In this document: piece by piece, positions 24,916-37,703 of the stretch | Layout: each line of letters starts with the position of its first letter | Position numbering within the stretch: the stretch's first letter is position 1 | Assembly (NCBI GenBank): GCA_027186245.1 | Contig: CP114483.1 | Location: forward strand, 33,017,642 to 33,081,641 | DNA length: 64,000 bases | Reading direction: 5' to 3' | Source of the DNA: Coriaria nepalensis | Lineage: Eukaryota > Streptophyta > Magnoliopsida > Cucurbitales > Coriariaceae | Translations under genes and position numbers: made by a program | The notes under the pieces: model-generated | Database searches by the model: none | What the model was told of the DNA's origin: nothing | Seen by the model: only the letters and a program-made list of their open reading frames with translations

Positions 24916-25099
24916 CAATACATCAACAACAACACATCATGAAAATAACAACACATCAACAACAATCAAAATCATAATGAACTTCAAATAAATTTTCCTA
25001 AATTCATATATATTAAATGTGCATTAAATTACAACTAAACATAAAAATAATTATAATTATAAATCAGAGGTCCAAATATTTCTAGTAAATGACAATGGC

Positions 25100-27100
25100 A
25101 ATCTAAGAGTGGAAAAGTTTTACATGCTTATTAGAAACAAGATGAATATTGATACTTGCCTGATGAAATACCTTGTACTTGAGCATGAATACCCACAATC
25201 CCCTAAAAGAATGGTATTATTTTCCTACAACCCTATAATCACCTCCACCTTGAATGGTATAACTTCAAACTCTATCCTAACAATCCTCAATAAGTATAAG
25301 ACCATAATGCATAATGGGGCTAGTGATGTTCTCAACTTACCTTTCCAGCTTCTGCTTGATGACAACGAGTGTATAATAATGATCTTCCTCGCCGATATCT
25401 CAATAAGTAAAGCAACTTAGTGTTGGTCCAAGTATTTAATAGGCATGTACAATCACTCTACAACTATCCATCGACATCATCCCTAAGGTTTTTCTCCAAC
25501 CAAGTACTCATACAAAATATAAATTACCCTAAAATTATGTTCTGCTATCTTCGGCTTCCCCATCTTCTTGAATTGAGAATTCCAATAATAGTTCCTAACA
25601 TGATGGAAGACTATCGATGAAGGCAACACTTGACTAAGTATGTTAGAGAATTTCACCTCTCATTCCAAGCAAGCACATGTACTCGTCTACATGCTGAAAC
25701 TATAAAATATAGTCAAAGAAGTAGAAATCAATCAATACAATGTACATATAACAATCGAGCAAACAGAAAAAATAGGATGAAAATAGTATTATATCTACTT
25801 TCTCGATTTCTTGAAGACTCCAATAGAAGAGAGGTCATCGAGCAATCTGAAAAATCAAACATAATACTACTTTATGCATGTTTTTCCAGATTGCTCGATG
25901 AATCTCATAAAAAAATAAACTTACATCAGTTGCTATCAATGATTTGGGTCGTATTATGTCCTCAAACCACACTTGATCATGCTTGTAGCTATCCATTCCA
26001 ATCACCGGTGTCCTATATAGAGACAACTAGACCAAAAGCAGAATTGATTCATAAGTCAAACAATATAGAAATAAATAACACCAGACCAATTGTGTAAAGT
26101 CATAATTCATGAGAACTTATTGCATTAGGGTCAAATAATTTGGATGAATATATCAAAAGGTCAACCTATGACTTGTCTTTGCAATTAAGTAAAAAAAGTA
26201 TTTTAAAAAACTTGTTTACTTCCTTCTCATCAATCTACCTTATTGTCACTTTATAATTTTTCTTATTTAGCTTAAGTAACGGGTCCGCCTTCAACACTTG
26301 CCCCTTAATATATACCTTTTTCTTTAATGAATCTATACATAGGGATAAGATGGCCTCTTACCTCGTCCACCCTCAATTCTATTCAATTCTTCGTCTTCTA
26401 CTATCTCAATAGAGGAAGGGGAGGCTTGTGTATGAGTCTATTGGAAGGGGGGAGGGGGGGGGGATTACCTAGAACAGAAGTGTCAAGAGATACCCAAACA
26501 CAATGATGTCGTATAATTTCTTAAAAGGAGCCGGAGTATAAGGTGGTGGCAATTGACGACTTAAAGGAGATGAACGAGGTGTAGAAGGGGATAAATGAGG
26601 TGTATCCGAAGGTGGTGGTGAGCTTCAGGCTAAAGGGGATGCATTATATACATGAAGAAGAGGTGGTGGGCTTGGTGGTAAAAAGTCTTTATTTGTCTTC
26701 TCACCAACCCTTCTAATCAATTTCTCAGTATTCCTCATCCTTTCCTCCAAATTTTCCATCTTCTTATGAAGGTCGACAAATATTCCTGACACTTTTCCCA
26801 TCATCCTCTCCTTTATACTCATTATATAGTTAATAAACTCCTTTAACCCCCCCCCCCCCCCGATAGTACCCACATTATCTCTACTCTCACTACCTCGGTG
26901 CCCGAAGGTTTCCTCTTTTTTTCTTTTTCTTCTGTTTTTTTTTTTTTTTTTGCTTTTTCTATTTTTTTTTTTTGGTTATATATCTTCTTCTTCATCCTAT
27001 TTTGCTTTCTCTTCAACATAATCCTCATGTTCATCTTCTTTTAATTTCCTAGATAATCTATCCACAACATCATCTTCTTGTTCGAAAATGGTTCCAAGTT
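25100..27100 (-). mobile_element. Mutator-like (Kaonashi-type) remnant with Ulp1 protease-like region, copy A
   Basis: Read on the minus strand, this region has low-complexity acidic and coiled-coil segments (about 27030-26625, including a run of ERMRNTEKLIRRVGEK type). Near 25400-25120 there are pieces resembling the C-terminal Ulp1 cysteine-protease domain: EEDHYYTLVVIKQK, then PFKVEVIIGL, then GDCG followed by a frameshift into FMLKYKVF. These line up with better-preserved pieces at 36170-36480. Stops and frameshifts interrupt every part, so it is dead as a gene. Ulp1-like domains carried by Mutator-like elements are known in plants. Assignment to that group rests on similarity to copy B plus the shared hairpin and telomere-like repeats. 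No terminal inverted repeats were identified. A poly-C run sits at 26848-26862. Confidence 0.55.
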
Positions 27101-28236
27101 CTTCATATAATGTCAATCTTCTTCTTCCTTTGAATATCTCAATATCCCACGAATGAGGAGTTGTACTATAAGTAAATAAAAATCAATTTAATTACAAATA
27201 ATTATGATGAACTAGAACATGTTCATTACCTAAATTAAAATACTTACCTTGTTTATCTTCATCCACACATCAATATTATTGTGCATCACAACGTACGATG
27301 ACATGGATGTTTAATTCAAAATTTGGGGCATCTTATTCTCCTGCACTCGTTTACCAGCCTTTTTTTTTGCAAGAAAATAAATAGATTCATAAGCCTAGAG
27401 TTGCATAGTTAATGGATTAGTACAAACCGAACTTTAAATAGCATAAATTCACTAATAGGAATTCTAAAGTTATACTAAAACTACTAATTTGTAAAGCAAG
27501 CAGAAACCCTGTGGCTAGAAAGCCGACTTTGATTTATGGTAGCATTCTCAACAATATCTTTCTTTAACCCTGGAATGGTCTTCTCAAATGACAGTCTAAC
27601 TCAAGGACACTTGTTAAGCCTCGGTGGATTATTTGCGATGGAAAAAGTGAATGCCTTAATGTTATGTTTCCTCTCTTAAGTCACAACGACCGCTTTAATT
27701 AAATATATAAGAGATATGTTGATAATGTAATTGTAGACCTCAAAACAACTAATTATTTTTGGTTAAGCTTCTCTTTTATATCAGCATTAACTCTATCTAA
27801 TTTAGAAATCATGGAAATACATGTTTTATATTAAAGATCTTTAGTTAATATTAGAATGTATGGAAAAAATGAAAATATATTTATCATTTTATAATTTTTT
27901 TTATTTCAGATTATATTGAGGGTAATTTAATTAATTTTTTTTATTTTTAAAAAACTTTTTTTAATAATTAAATAAAAAATAGACTATATTATTTTGATGA
28001 AACTTTGATGTGATTAGACTTTTAAAACTTCAAAAAAAAAAAAAAAATTGATTACACGTATAAAAAAGTACTTTAAGTGGGCTATTATTTTTTATTTTCT
28101 TTTCGTCAGATTTCCAAATTCTCTCACAAATAAATAAATTTTGTGAGCACAAAAGTTTTGTTTTTCTTCTTCCTCACGAACTCCGAAAAAACCAATCTCT
28201 TTCGCACTCTTCCATTTATAGTAGTTAGTACCATCA
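27101..28236. other. flank between MULE remnant A and RING1
   Basis: AT-rich DNA with T-rich runs and no supported gene. The last few hundred bases before 28237 should hold the RING1 promoter and 5' UTR. Confidence 0.45.
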
Positions 28237-31200
28237 ATGCCTGCTCACAAGCGTTCCTGGTCGGAGAATCTCGACGATGAAGATAGTATGAGAGAAGAAC
28301 TTCATCGACCTCACACTAAGCAATCTCGATTTGAAAGCGAACCGAAAAATGGAGAGGGACAGGAAGGAAGCCATCGACGAGGAGAAGACCGTGATGAAGA
28401 AGATGAAGAAGATTGTCAGAAAAAGCAAGGAGACGAAGAAGAAGAAGAAGAAGGAGAGGAAGAAGGAGCTTCCGCAGGTTTCGTATCTATATTCCTTTTG
28501 CTTCCTCGGTGTGAATTTGGTGATTTGAGGTATAGTACTTGTTTCGTTTGATGAAAGCTTCTGGAGTTTATGTTCTGTGTTTCTTTCAGATTCTGAAGGT
28601 CGTCGTCCGTCTTCTGGCTCTGCAGAGAAACCTGAGTACTCTTTCCCTCTCACTGTCTCTCTCTTTCAAGTTCTCTTTCTTAATTCTCTTTTTCTTAATG
28701 TGATTCGTGTTTGATCGTGTGCATTTCCTGTGATCGCTGGCTTAGTAGCAGATGCATTTCTCTTGCGACCTTGCGACTGTTTTTTTTTTTTCCTCTCTCT
28801 TCTCCCACGCATTAGTTAGATCCTTTTTCTTTTGGCTTATTAAGTTTTTTCTTCAACGTTGAAGGGAAAATTGCATTTTGATGAAGATCAATTGCTATTC
28901 TTTTTGGCAATTTTTGGAATAGATAAATTCTGCTAGATTTAATGTGTGAATCTGCGAAAGATTTTTTGCATGTTGAGAACTGTGTCTCGTTGATGAGTTT
29001 GCTCCTCTTTCTTCATGGAAGTGAAGTTCGGAAATCATATCTATTGTGGCTTTGAAATTTTGTAGAAGTTCCAACACTTATGTATGTTGGTCTATATCTA
29101 TTTGAATGATGCATATTTCTAATTGGACGTTATGTTGATCTAGCGAAGTTTAATTACATTGGATATGTATGAAGCTAATATGACAACTGAAGTTTTATGG
29201 ACTCTATTAGTAGAAATTTCAGCACCAAAAGGCCGATCCAATTTGAACTGATGATCTTGAGCTTGTCAGTTGTTTAGGGATTAAGGGAGGGGACAAACTC
29301 ATAGATCAAGGTGGCTCTGGTTTCTCTGAGCTCCTTCACTATGTTTGAACTAACAAATTGGATAAATTCTGTCTCCTAGCGATATCACATCTAACAAATA
29401 TCTTTTAACTTGTTCAACTAGAGGTTCATTTTCAAGAACAAGAAAGTGGGAATACAATATACATTTTAGTTTTGTCCTGTCAATATTAAAGGTTTAGTAA
29501 CTTCCGGAGTTGAAGAAATTTCTGGAGGAGTACCTATTCACATTTGTTTATATTTCTTGAGGATAATTATCTATTTGTTTCACATGTTCTTATAAGTCCT
29601 TAAAACTTGCAACTTTAAAGTTTAGTTGGAATTTCTTCTAAGCATTTTGTTCTAGAAGATATATCGAAATGTTTCCATTCTAATCCCTGTAATCCAAAAG
29701 CTTCTTTGGTGTAAAATAGGCGGGCATGGGTATGGGAGGAAATCCTCTAACAAAAATGTTGAATATTCTGGCTCTTTTAGGCCACAGTCAGCAGGTCATA
29801 ATTAAATTGATTTCTTCAAAGTTCATAAATGCCTTTTGCTTGATTTTTCTTTTGTTCCCTTAATAAGTGTAGTGAGAAGGGTAGGTGAAGATTTTCTGTA
29901 TAACTCGAAGAACAGTGGATCCATTAAATGGAAGCTAAAATATCAGAAAGATGCATGTTTACACGTAGATCCTGTTAGATCTCGAGCAGCAAATCATTGG
30001 CAAACTAGGCTAGTCTTTTCTTTTGTAAACTTGTGACTGAAAGGTAGCCTGTAAGTGCCCATTATTTGCCAAGAGCTTGTGTGTATTGTGATTGAATGAA
30101 TGGCGCCATGAAATTTATTGCATTTATATGAGTATAAGGTCTTCATTCAGTGAATATGTGGTGCAGATTTGTCTTTGTAGAATTGCCTGACATTCGCAAA
30201 GATGTGCAGTGTCCAATTTGTCTAGGTATGTTCTGCTTTATTCTTAAGACAAAATGTCCAATTTGGCAAATATGTAGCTCGACATTTTTAAAAATTATGC
30301 TTTTAACTGGTTTTGGCTTTTGAAATTTTTAATCATCCTCAGCGCGCTGAGGGTATTATCTGTACTGCTTTGTGATTCACCAGAAGGTTTTTCTTGTTTT
30401 ATAATATGATCCAAGACCTGATTCCACTATATTGTTTGTTAATAATTCACAATTTTTTGATAGGGAACAATGAAAAAGGTTAAGATGTGGGTTCTATCCC
30501 TCCAGCTGACCCTCCACACATGAAGAAAACTAATACAAGGACAAACGCCAGTGAAAAATAAATAAATAAATAATGGGAAAACATATAACAGAGAAATAGT
30601 CCTAAAATCACCCAATTGCATTCTATCCAACTCAATGATATCAACTCATTGCTGAAACACTTAATTTGTTTTCTCCTTTGAAGGGATTATTAAGAAAACT
30701 CGGACTGTTATGGAATGTCTGCACCGGTTTTGTAGAGAATGCATTGACAAGTCCATGCGACTTGGGTATGTAATGTCGGCCATTCCATCTTTGAACTCCT
30801 TTTGTTTATTTTGTTGCCATTCTGATATTCCCTTAGGTGCATATTAAGGTTAGTGTGATGAATGAAAATATACATTCAGCTCAATGATAATTTGACCGAT
30901 ACTATTTTGATCAGACTTTACATATTTATCTGGCTAATAAGTTGTAACTCTTTCCAGAAACAATGAATGTCCTGCTTGTCGTACACATTGTGCCAGTCGA
31001 CGCTCTTTGAGAGATGATCCGAACTATGATGCCCTGATTGCAGCACTGTATCCCGATATTGATAAATATGAGGAGGAGGTCTTGATTGGCTTTCAACCTT
31101 TTTCTCTTAAGCTTTTTGCAAGCAAAGAACTACTTGGTTTTTTTTTATATATATATTTTGTTTATGTTACAGGAGTTGGCTTTTCATGAAGAGGAGAGAA

Positions 31201-33124
31201 CTCGAAACAAGCAGGTCAGATTCTGTGGGATGTGTTTTTGTATGCTTGTAATAAGCAGTCTCGTTAGAATTGCACAGATATCACTGTCATTCCTTGTAGC
31301 CTGAACTTCCGGTCAGGACACTGGCCCGTGTTTATTTGTTCATTTACAACCTAAAGGAGGGGGACATTAAGACCATATTACCTCCAAAGAAATTAAAAGA
31401 ATTAAATCAACATAAATTAAAGCAAACAGCAAAGAGAACATTATCATTTGACCACTGTTCACACGATGAGAAAATGATAAGACTGTAGAAACTTGCTAGA
31501 AATTTACCAAGTCACTGCTAGGATTTTTCTGTGTTTTGGGTGTGGGTTCATTCATGCTGTTTTTATATCTGGGGTGTTGCTTTGATGATTTGTGGTCCAG
31601 ATTCAAGACTCAATTGCTCAAATTTTTCAAAGACAATCAGAAGCACTGACTACCAAGAAACGTGGACTGGGCAAAGAAACTGCAGGTACAATCATAACAA
31701 CTAGATCACAGCGCAATAATAGGAATGCCTATTTGAGAAGACGAAGTGGGAGAGGAGTCAACCAAGGATCTGATGACATTGAGGATGAAAATGATAATAA
31801 CGGAGGAGGCAAAGATTCATCCTCATCTGATGAAAGAGTTACAGAAGTCCGGCCAAGGAAGAGAAAGAAACATCCTGGAATTCGATCCTCTCGGCCTTCC
31901 CCCGGGATCAATAGTGATAGTGGATGTAATGAAAATGATTTAGATGCAAATAGAGAAAACAGGGGAATTTCCCCTGGGCTTGTGTGGAACTCGGAAAAGC
32001 TTGCGTGGGGCCGGGGAGGTGTTCGGAGTCATACCCGGCATGGTGGTGCCGGTGGGTCCAACAGTAAGAGTTCCAGAAATACCCGCTTGACCAAGTTAGT
32101 TGATTATCTCCATGGCTTAGATGAAAACAATGATGAGGTACAATCATTATATAGATAATTACACTCTTTTCAAAAGCATAGTTTTAATCTCCGTGGCTTA
32201 GACGAAAACAATGATGAGGTACAATCATTATATAGATAATTACACCCTTTTCACAAGCATCTGAAATCATAATTAATATCATCTTGGCAAGTAGTGATTC
32301 TTTTTTCATTTCTTTTCCTTGTGAATTCATAATCAGGACCCTATTCTTTCTTTGCAGTTCGATGTTCATGTCATGCTCGTCTCATTGGAAGAAGAAAGCA
32401 CATCAAAGTTGCAGCAGCCACATCTCTGTTGTCGTCCAAGTTTGTCAGTTAAGCACCTACGCCAAGTGAGAATTCTGTCCTAACATCCCTATTCTCCCCC
32501 CCCCCCCCCCACCCAAACAAAAAAGAAAAAAAAAAAAAACTCTTATCTTCTTTTTCCTAAAAGTAAAAATTTAAAATACTTATTTTACTTACTTTCTGAG
32601 AGGAGATTTATAACAGCAGTAACATAAAATATTAGTATAGATTCGAGATATCAAATCTTATAGTCATTTTTTTTCCTCTTGCAGTACCTCGGTTGCAAGA
32701 TACCTTCTTTGAAAGCTGAGGATGTAGAGATTTTGGTGGTAAAAAGGTGTTGCAGTGAAGACGACCGATTATTGACGTTCAACCCTGCTGTCACAGAAGA
32801 TGGTCTGAACCTGATGAATGCTCTGCCTATTGATCAAAGCAAAGCTGAGCTCCAAAGTTTGGAAGAAAAAGAAACTTTAGCAGAGATTAGAAGTAACTGC
32901 AGCACTTCCATTAGAGATCCGTTGGTGAGTAAACATACAAATTGGAATTTTTAGTACCAAAAACTACACTTTATTATATCAAGTGTCGGTTTAGGTCCAA
33001 AGATGGATTTTTGACCCACAAAATCTAACTAATAACTACTCTGAATTCCGATCAGTTTCATTAATATGGTTGATTCTCTTCGCAGATTCTTGGATACCGG
33101 CGGGAGGAGAAGAGTTTAACCTAG
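28237..33124 (+). CDS. RING1: Polycomb repressive complex 1 RING1 (RING finger + RAWUL)
   Basis: Nuclear E3 component of PRC1 that monoubiquitinates histone H2A with a BMI1 partner. Ten exons: 28237-28477, 28590-28635, 30167-30225, 30684-30765, 30958-31078, 31173-31214, 31601-32137, 32358-32465, 32685-32924, 33086-33124, giving 504 residues. Residues 1-90 are acidic (long D/E runs). The RING finger has C111, C114, C127, H129, C132, C135, C147 and C150, followed by the conserved CASRRSLRDDPNYDALIAALYPDIDKYEEE block. Exon 7 encodes a long basic and serine-rich linker. Exons 8-9 encode the C-terminal RAWUL ubiquitin-like domain (about 377-470) that binds partner proteins. The end of exon 7 with its donor is duplicated (32106-32260). 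The Arabidopsis counterparts are RING1A and RING1B (At1g03770, from memory). The gene lies between two Ulp1-type transposon remnants. Confidence 0.95.
32106..32260 (+). repeat. tandem duplication of RING1 exon 7 end with its 5' splice site
   Basis: Copies at 32106-32179 and 32187-32260 (74 bp each, about 4 mismatches, 7 bp apart). Each contains the last coding bases of exon 7, GAAAACAATGATGAG, and the same donor GTACAATC. Reading through the first donor (after 32137) meets a TAA after six codons. Using the second donor would therefore truncate the protein before the RAWUL domain. Confidence 0.92.
32494..32511. repeat. poly-C run in RING1 intron 8
   Basis: A long uninterrupted C run followed by A-rich sequence in the intron between exons 8 and 9. 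It is a low-complexity tract and possibly an assembly-sensitive homopolymer. Confidence 0.7.
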
Positions 33125-33164
33125 TTTCGGTCCATTTTGGTAATTTATAGATTATGTAGCAAAT

Positions 33165-33206
33165 TCTCAAAAGGAGAAATTGTTATAGAGATGTGTAGAT
33201 ATTGTT
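33165..33206 (+). repeat. 42-bp direct repeat, left copy (RING1 3' flank)
   Basis: This 42-bp sequence, containing GAAATTGTTATAGAGATGTG, recurs in the same orientation at 41871-41912 with a single mismatch. The left copy lies about 40 bp after the RING1 stop codon, probably in the 3' UTR. Together the copies bracket the 8.7-kb transposon block. Confidence 0.9.
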
Positions 33207-34060
33207 CAACTTGATAAAAATATGAGAAAATTAGGGAAAAATGAACTTATTTAAAAGTAATAATTAAACCATAAACTCCTTTAAAAAGTTTCCACAAGAA
33301 ACTCATTTTCATTTTATAACTTAAATGAAAATCATAAAAATTATAGAATACATGTATTTTACTAAATTACCCTTATTAAAATTTTATTGCTTTCTTTCTT
33401 AGATAAAAAATAATAATAATAACAAAGTTCTTCTTTCTCTCCATTAATGCATGCCGAAACTTCTATTAACGCTGTTCGAAGCTCGTAAATAGGAGTTCGA
33501 AGCTTTCAGAATCTCCATTTGAAACCCTTCATCAACGAACCATTCAAAGTTGTAATTCAAAATCCATTTAGAAAAAATCCAAAAATCTTGAACTATACAT
33601 TTCAAAATCTCAATAGTTTGAACTCGTGGGAACATAAAGAAAGATTAAAAAAAAAAAAAAGATATTCCTAAATGTGAAGTGAAAAGGCTGAAAGCTACGC
33701 CAGAATCAATACTAAAAAACCCTCATTCAAGTAATTAAGAGACTTGAAAATTAGGATTTTTTTAGTTTTTTTTTTCTATGGAGTTTGATGGAATTATGGT
33801 TAGAAATGTGAAAATTGTATGTGTGTTAATGTCCTCGAGTAGTAGAGCAGTTTATACCAGCTCTATAGCTTGAAGTTTTTTTTTTATTGATGTACTTATA
33901 TTTGTGTATACTAACATTTAATTTTTTAATTTATTTATTTTTAGGGTAACCTCTAATCCATCTCGAACTTGAACTTGTACTCGATGATGGTCTCTATTTC
34001 AAGATCCATTCTTTTATGATATCAAAATAATAAGTTGTGGTTGTTGACATAAAGACAAAA
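33207..34060. other. left part of the 8.7-kb insert, no gene recognised
   Basis: AT-rich DNA between the left 42-bp repeat and the first recognisable transposon coding region. It has no supported gene and no clear terminal inverted repeat. Confidence 0.4.
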
Positions 34061-36540
34061 CTCACTCCATGATAGTTGGAGATGTTTAAAGAAACCTACA
34101 TAGCCCGCTTTCTTTATGTGAAGGTTGATTTCACAAATTCTTTTCAAATTATAAACTTTTTAATTCTCCGACAAGTAGAGTGTAAGAAGAAGCACAAGTT
34201 ATGGTTTAAGCAGCACAAGAAGTATATGTGGTTCAGTCTAAAGGCGTTTGCAATGGTGATGGGGTTAAAATGTCATGATTATCCTCATGACTATATTATT
34301 AGGCAGATATAAAAGGAGGACTGCCTATTAAGCAAGTATCTTGCTGGGAAGATCGAAAAAGTTTCAGAGCTTGTATGGAGATTCAGAAGCAATGTTTCCC
34401 CATGAAAGATCGATGATGATGAAATTATGAAGATGGTAGTTATCTATTTCATTGAGGGAGTCATCTGGGCTCACAAGAAAGGAAGAATAAGATCCGACCA
34501 TTTACATTAGGCATAACCAATAATTTGCACTAGTTATCCCAATACCCTTGGGGCAGATTGAGTTTTGAAAAAAATCATTCAGTCTTTTAAGAAGAATATT
34601 AAGATGAAGGCCGTTGCATGAAGAGACTGGCCGAATGAGCCGAACGAGAAGGAGAAAGAAGAAACATATTCCTTATACGGGTTTATGTTGGCTTTACATG
34701 TTAGACTTTCTATTTTAGTTTTGTTATTTAGCTCTCATGTTATTGAGTTATGTTTGCTTTTTCATTTATTATTATGCAGGTATTTGCATACAAAACCATT
34801 CATTATCTTGGAAAGCGAGCTATAGTGCAAAATGAAGAGAATCTCATACCTTGGATTTTAAGATAGTCATCCGTTGACCTACCCGTAATTTATGAAAATA
34901 TCGAGAAGTGAACAAGAAAAAAAAATATTAGTGTTTCCTTCATTTAATTAATTAAACTATTTTACTTCATCTTGATAAGTATTGATTGACTCTTACCTTC
35001 ATTTAATATAATTCGTCGTTCGTGAAATCCTGAAACCAACGAAGGAAGAAGCAGCTCAAAAGTATTTAAGGACTCTGGAAAATTTTCTAGATGAGGACGA
35101 AAAAGTTGTGGACATGTTGACAAGAGTATTTGAGGAAAAAAAAGAATAAAAAGATTTAGGCTCTTTTTATGAGTTTTTAAGAGAATGTGGAGAAGATGTT
35201 CAAAGAGCTGAGAGATGATATGAACAATCGGATTGATGAGATGGATAAAAAATCTTACAGAGATAAAATATGGGATGGATCCGACGACATCTCTCAAATA
35301 CTCACCTTCATCCACCACATCTTCGTTTGCTTATCACTAAGACTCCTTACCCCACCTCAGTCTGTTGTGCATGTATCATCAACCCTGCCACTTCCGCTTT
35401 CATCCATCATTGTTGTTTATGATGGATCAATTAATGTCAATCATGTGGGTTGGGAAGATCTTGAGGATTCGACTGAGTCATATGTGACCCTGCCCATCAT
35501 TGAGTGAGATGGGCCGAAAGGATTAGGAGACTTGGTCTGACCATCATATCTCATTTTATAAACATAGGCAAAAATAAAAATATAAGAAGAAAAAAGATTG
35601 AAGATGACGACATTGCTTACTCCAAGTCAAACGAGAGAGCACTGTAGATATGGCTACATGCCAACACTAAATCGTAAGTATATTTTGAATCGTTTACTCC
35701 ATTTTAAGTTATTTTTTGTTATATGTAGTTATGTCACTAACTAACTCATCTTAATTTTCCTATCATAGGTCAACTATCGTAGGATTCGATACCACTAAGT
35801 ATGATAGATAATTTTGTAAGTATTCAAAACCGATTAGATTTATAAATGATTTTTTTAACAATTTATTTATTTAACTTATGACTTTTTTTTTATGATTGCA
35901 GCACATTAATAAGTATATGTTCTTGCTCCAGATGAGACATCAAAAGTTCAATGCAATGCTCGACCAATTCGCCACTTTATAGATTAGGTGTTTCCTCAAT
36001 ACATGAATTATTATTGAGATAATAATTTTGGCAACTTGGAGGAGGGGGGGCCATGAGACTTATGTATTTGAGTTGATGATTGACTATGTTGATGGACATA
36101 AACTAGTAAGCATAATCGCATGAAAGTACATGAACCGACTTTACATCCCCCATAATGTTAAGAACGAGCATTGGGCGGCCTTGGTCATGGAGATTCTTGA
36201 ACACAAGATCAACATGCACTATAGGTTATCCAGTACCAATTATACTACAAGAAGAAGTTAAATGAATTACTCAAAAGTATGAACATCACACTCCCGCACC
36301 TATTGAGGAGTGGTGGAATGAAGTGTGATCTCGAGCCATTTGAGATCGTCATGGTCGCCGGCTTGAATGAGGACCAAGGCATAGTCGAAGGGGATTATAG
36401 TGTATACATGTTGAAGTATCTTGACTATCACCACGCCAATTTTGATGTAATGCTTATTTCTGATCAGCAAATTCATTTTTTCTACTGTCAGATAACATGT
36501 GACATTTATCAACGATACATAGATTTGTAATTTTGCAACT
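34061..36540 (+). mobile_element. Mutator-like (Kaonashi-type) remnant with DUF1985 and Ulp1 protease regions, copy B
   Basis: The plus strand encodes, in broken frames, a DUF1985-like N-terminal region (about 34076-34400; MFKETYIARFLYVKV, then FSLKAFAMVMGLKC, then LAGKIEKVSELVWRF). Next is a coiled-coil segment near 35187-35290 and an Ulp1-type protease region (about 36120-36480) with RLYIPHNVKNEHWAALVM, holding the expected catalytic His, and later GDYSVYMLKYLD. In active Ulp1 proteases this second site reads D-C/S-G-V; here the catalytic Cys position is Tyr. Many stop codons separate the pieces. Plant Mutator-like elements carrying Ulp1-like genes are known as Kaonashi elements. The link to the transposase at 37704-39770 is inferred from position. 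Confidence 0.7.
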
Positions 36541-36739
36541 TTATGAATATGAATGAAGTTATGAAGTTATATCTTCTTATATAATTTTGCAAATTGATAT
36601 AATTTTGAAGTAAGAATGAATGTTTATCCAATTAGAATACAATAAATTTCTATCAATTTGATTAACTAAATATTTAGTTCTTAATGAAATTTGGTAATTG
36701 GTATAAAACAAAGTGAAAAATCATAAACTGCCTCCAAAT

Positions 36740-37250
36740 TTTATGGATCGAAAGGCCTTCTAAAGACTCCATCGATCTGTAGAGACAACAAAAAGTCTTT
36801 ATCCTCAAAACCTTACAGCTTGAGGGGCCTTATCAAGACCCCACCGAGTCTGTAGAGACAACAAAAAGTCTCCCACTTCAAAACTCTATTACTTGAGGGG
36901 TCTTGATAAGGCTCCTCGAGCTTAACTCTATACTTTAACCCTAGACCTTAAACCTTAGATCTTAAGCCATAGACCTTTACTTTAGATCTTAAACCTTATA
37001 TCTTAAATCCTAGATTTTAAACCATAGATCTTTATCCTAAACCTTAATCATAATACCCTTTCGAGTCGTAGGGTTAGGAAGATAGACTCAAAGTGTCTCT
37101 ATCTTCCAAACCCTATAGCTCAAAGGGTACTTTTAATACTTTTTCGATCCATAGGGTTTGGAATACAAAGACACTTTGAGTCTTTCTTCCAAACCTAATA
37201 GCTCGAAAGGTACTTTCAATCCATCTCGAGTCATTGGGATTAAAGGACAA
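36740..37250. repeat. hairpin repeats and CCTTAAACC telomere-like stretch
   Basis: Two tandem units of about 84 bp at about 36750-36910 share GTAGAGACAACAAAAAGTCT and end in CTTGAGGGG. They are followed by degenerate CCTTAAACC/CCTAAACC repeats (about 36930-37060), the complement of the TTTAGGG type. Then come more hairpins of the form GAAGATAGACTCAAAGTGTCTCTATCTTCC, about 90 bp apart, with TCGAGTC and TCGAAAG borders. The architecture is the same as at 23846-24800 but with different core sequences. It sits between the Ulp1 region and the transposase. Confidence 0.7.
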
Positions 37251-37703
37251 AAAATGTATAACATTCAAAGTGAGTAATCAAAAACCATAAAATGGATAAG
37301 AGCATTTTACAACATCAAAAGTCTTATAATGATTAATGCAAAATGTTACTACATCAAAGTCATATTTAAAACCGATTACATCAAAAATCATATTCACAAT
37401 TACATTAAATTGGATCACTTAATTCGTATTATGTCTTTTAATAAGAAATTGGGGGCTCGAGGGCGATTGAAGGCTTTGGGTCTATCTATGATAGAGAAAT
37501 TGGGTTTCGATATATCATCTGATTATGTCCAAGATCGTCATATTTGTTACACTTAATTCTCTTCCGTGGTTGTTCCCTCTCGAAGGTATACGTCTCTTTT
37601 TAGGCATTCTACTTTGTTTATGCATTACGAGAGGTAGAACCTTAATCGATTGGAGAGGTTTCAAAAAATCACAATCCTCGGTCGTTGGAATATGATAAAT
37701 TAA

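Noticed and set aside
25630..26097. 155-residue plus-strand open frame
   Set aside because: No recognisable motif, and it overlaps the minus-strand transposon remnant and a CTCGA hairpin, so it is treated as chance.
28234..28653. 139-residue minus-strand frame over RING1 exon 1
   Set aside because: Low-complexity reverse reading of the GA-rich acidic codons of RING1.
28237..33124. RING1 as a gene captured and moved by the flanking MULEs
   Set aside because: It is complete with introns, and its position between URI/FLY and TPX2 agrees with the conserved gene order, so it is more likely native.
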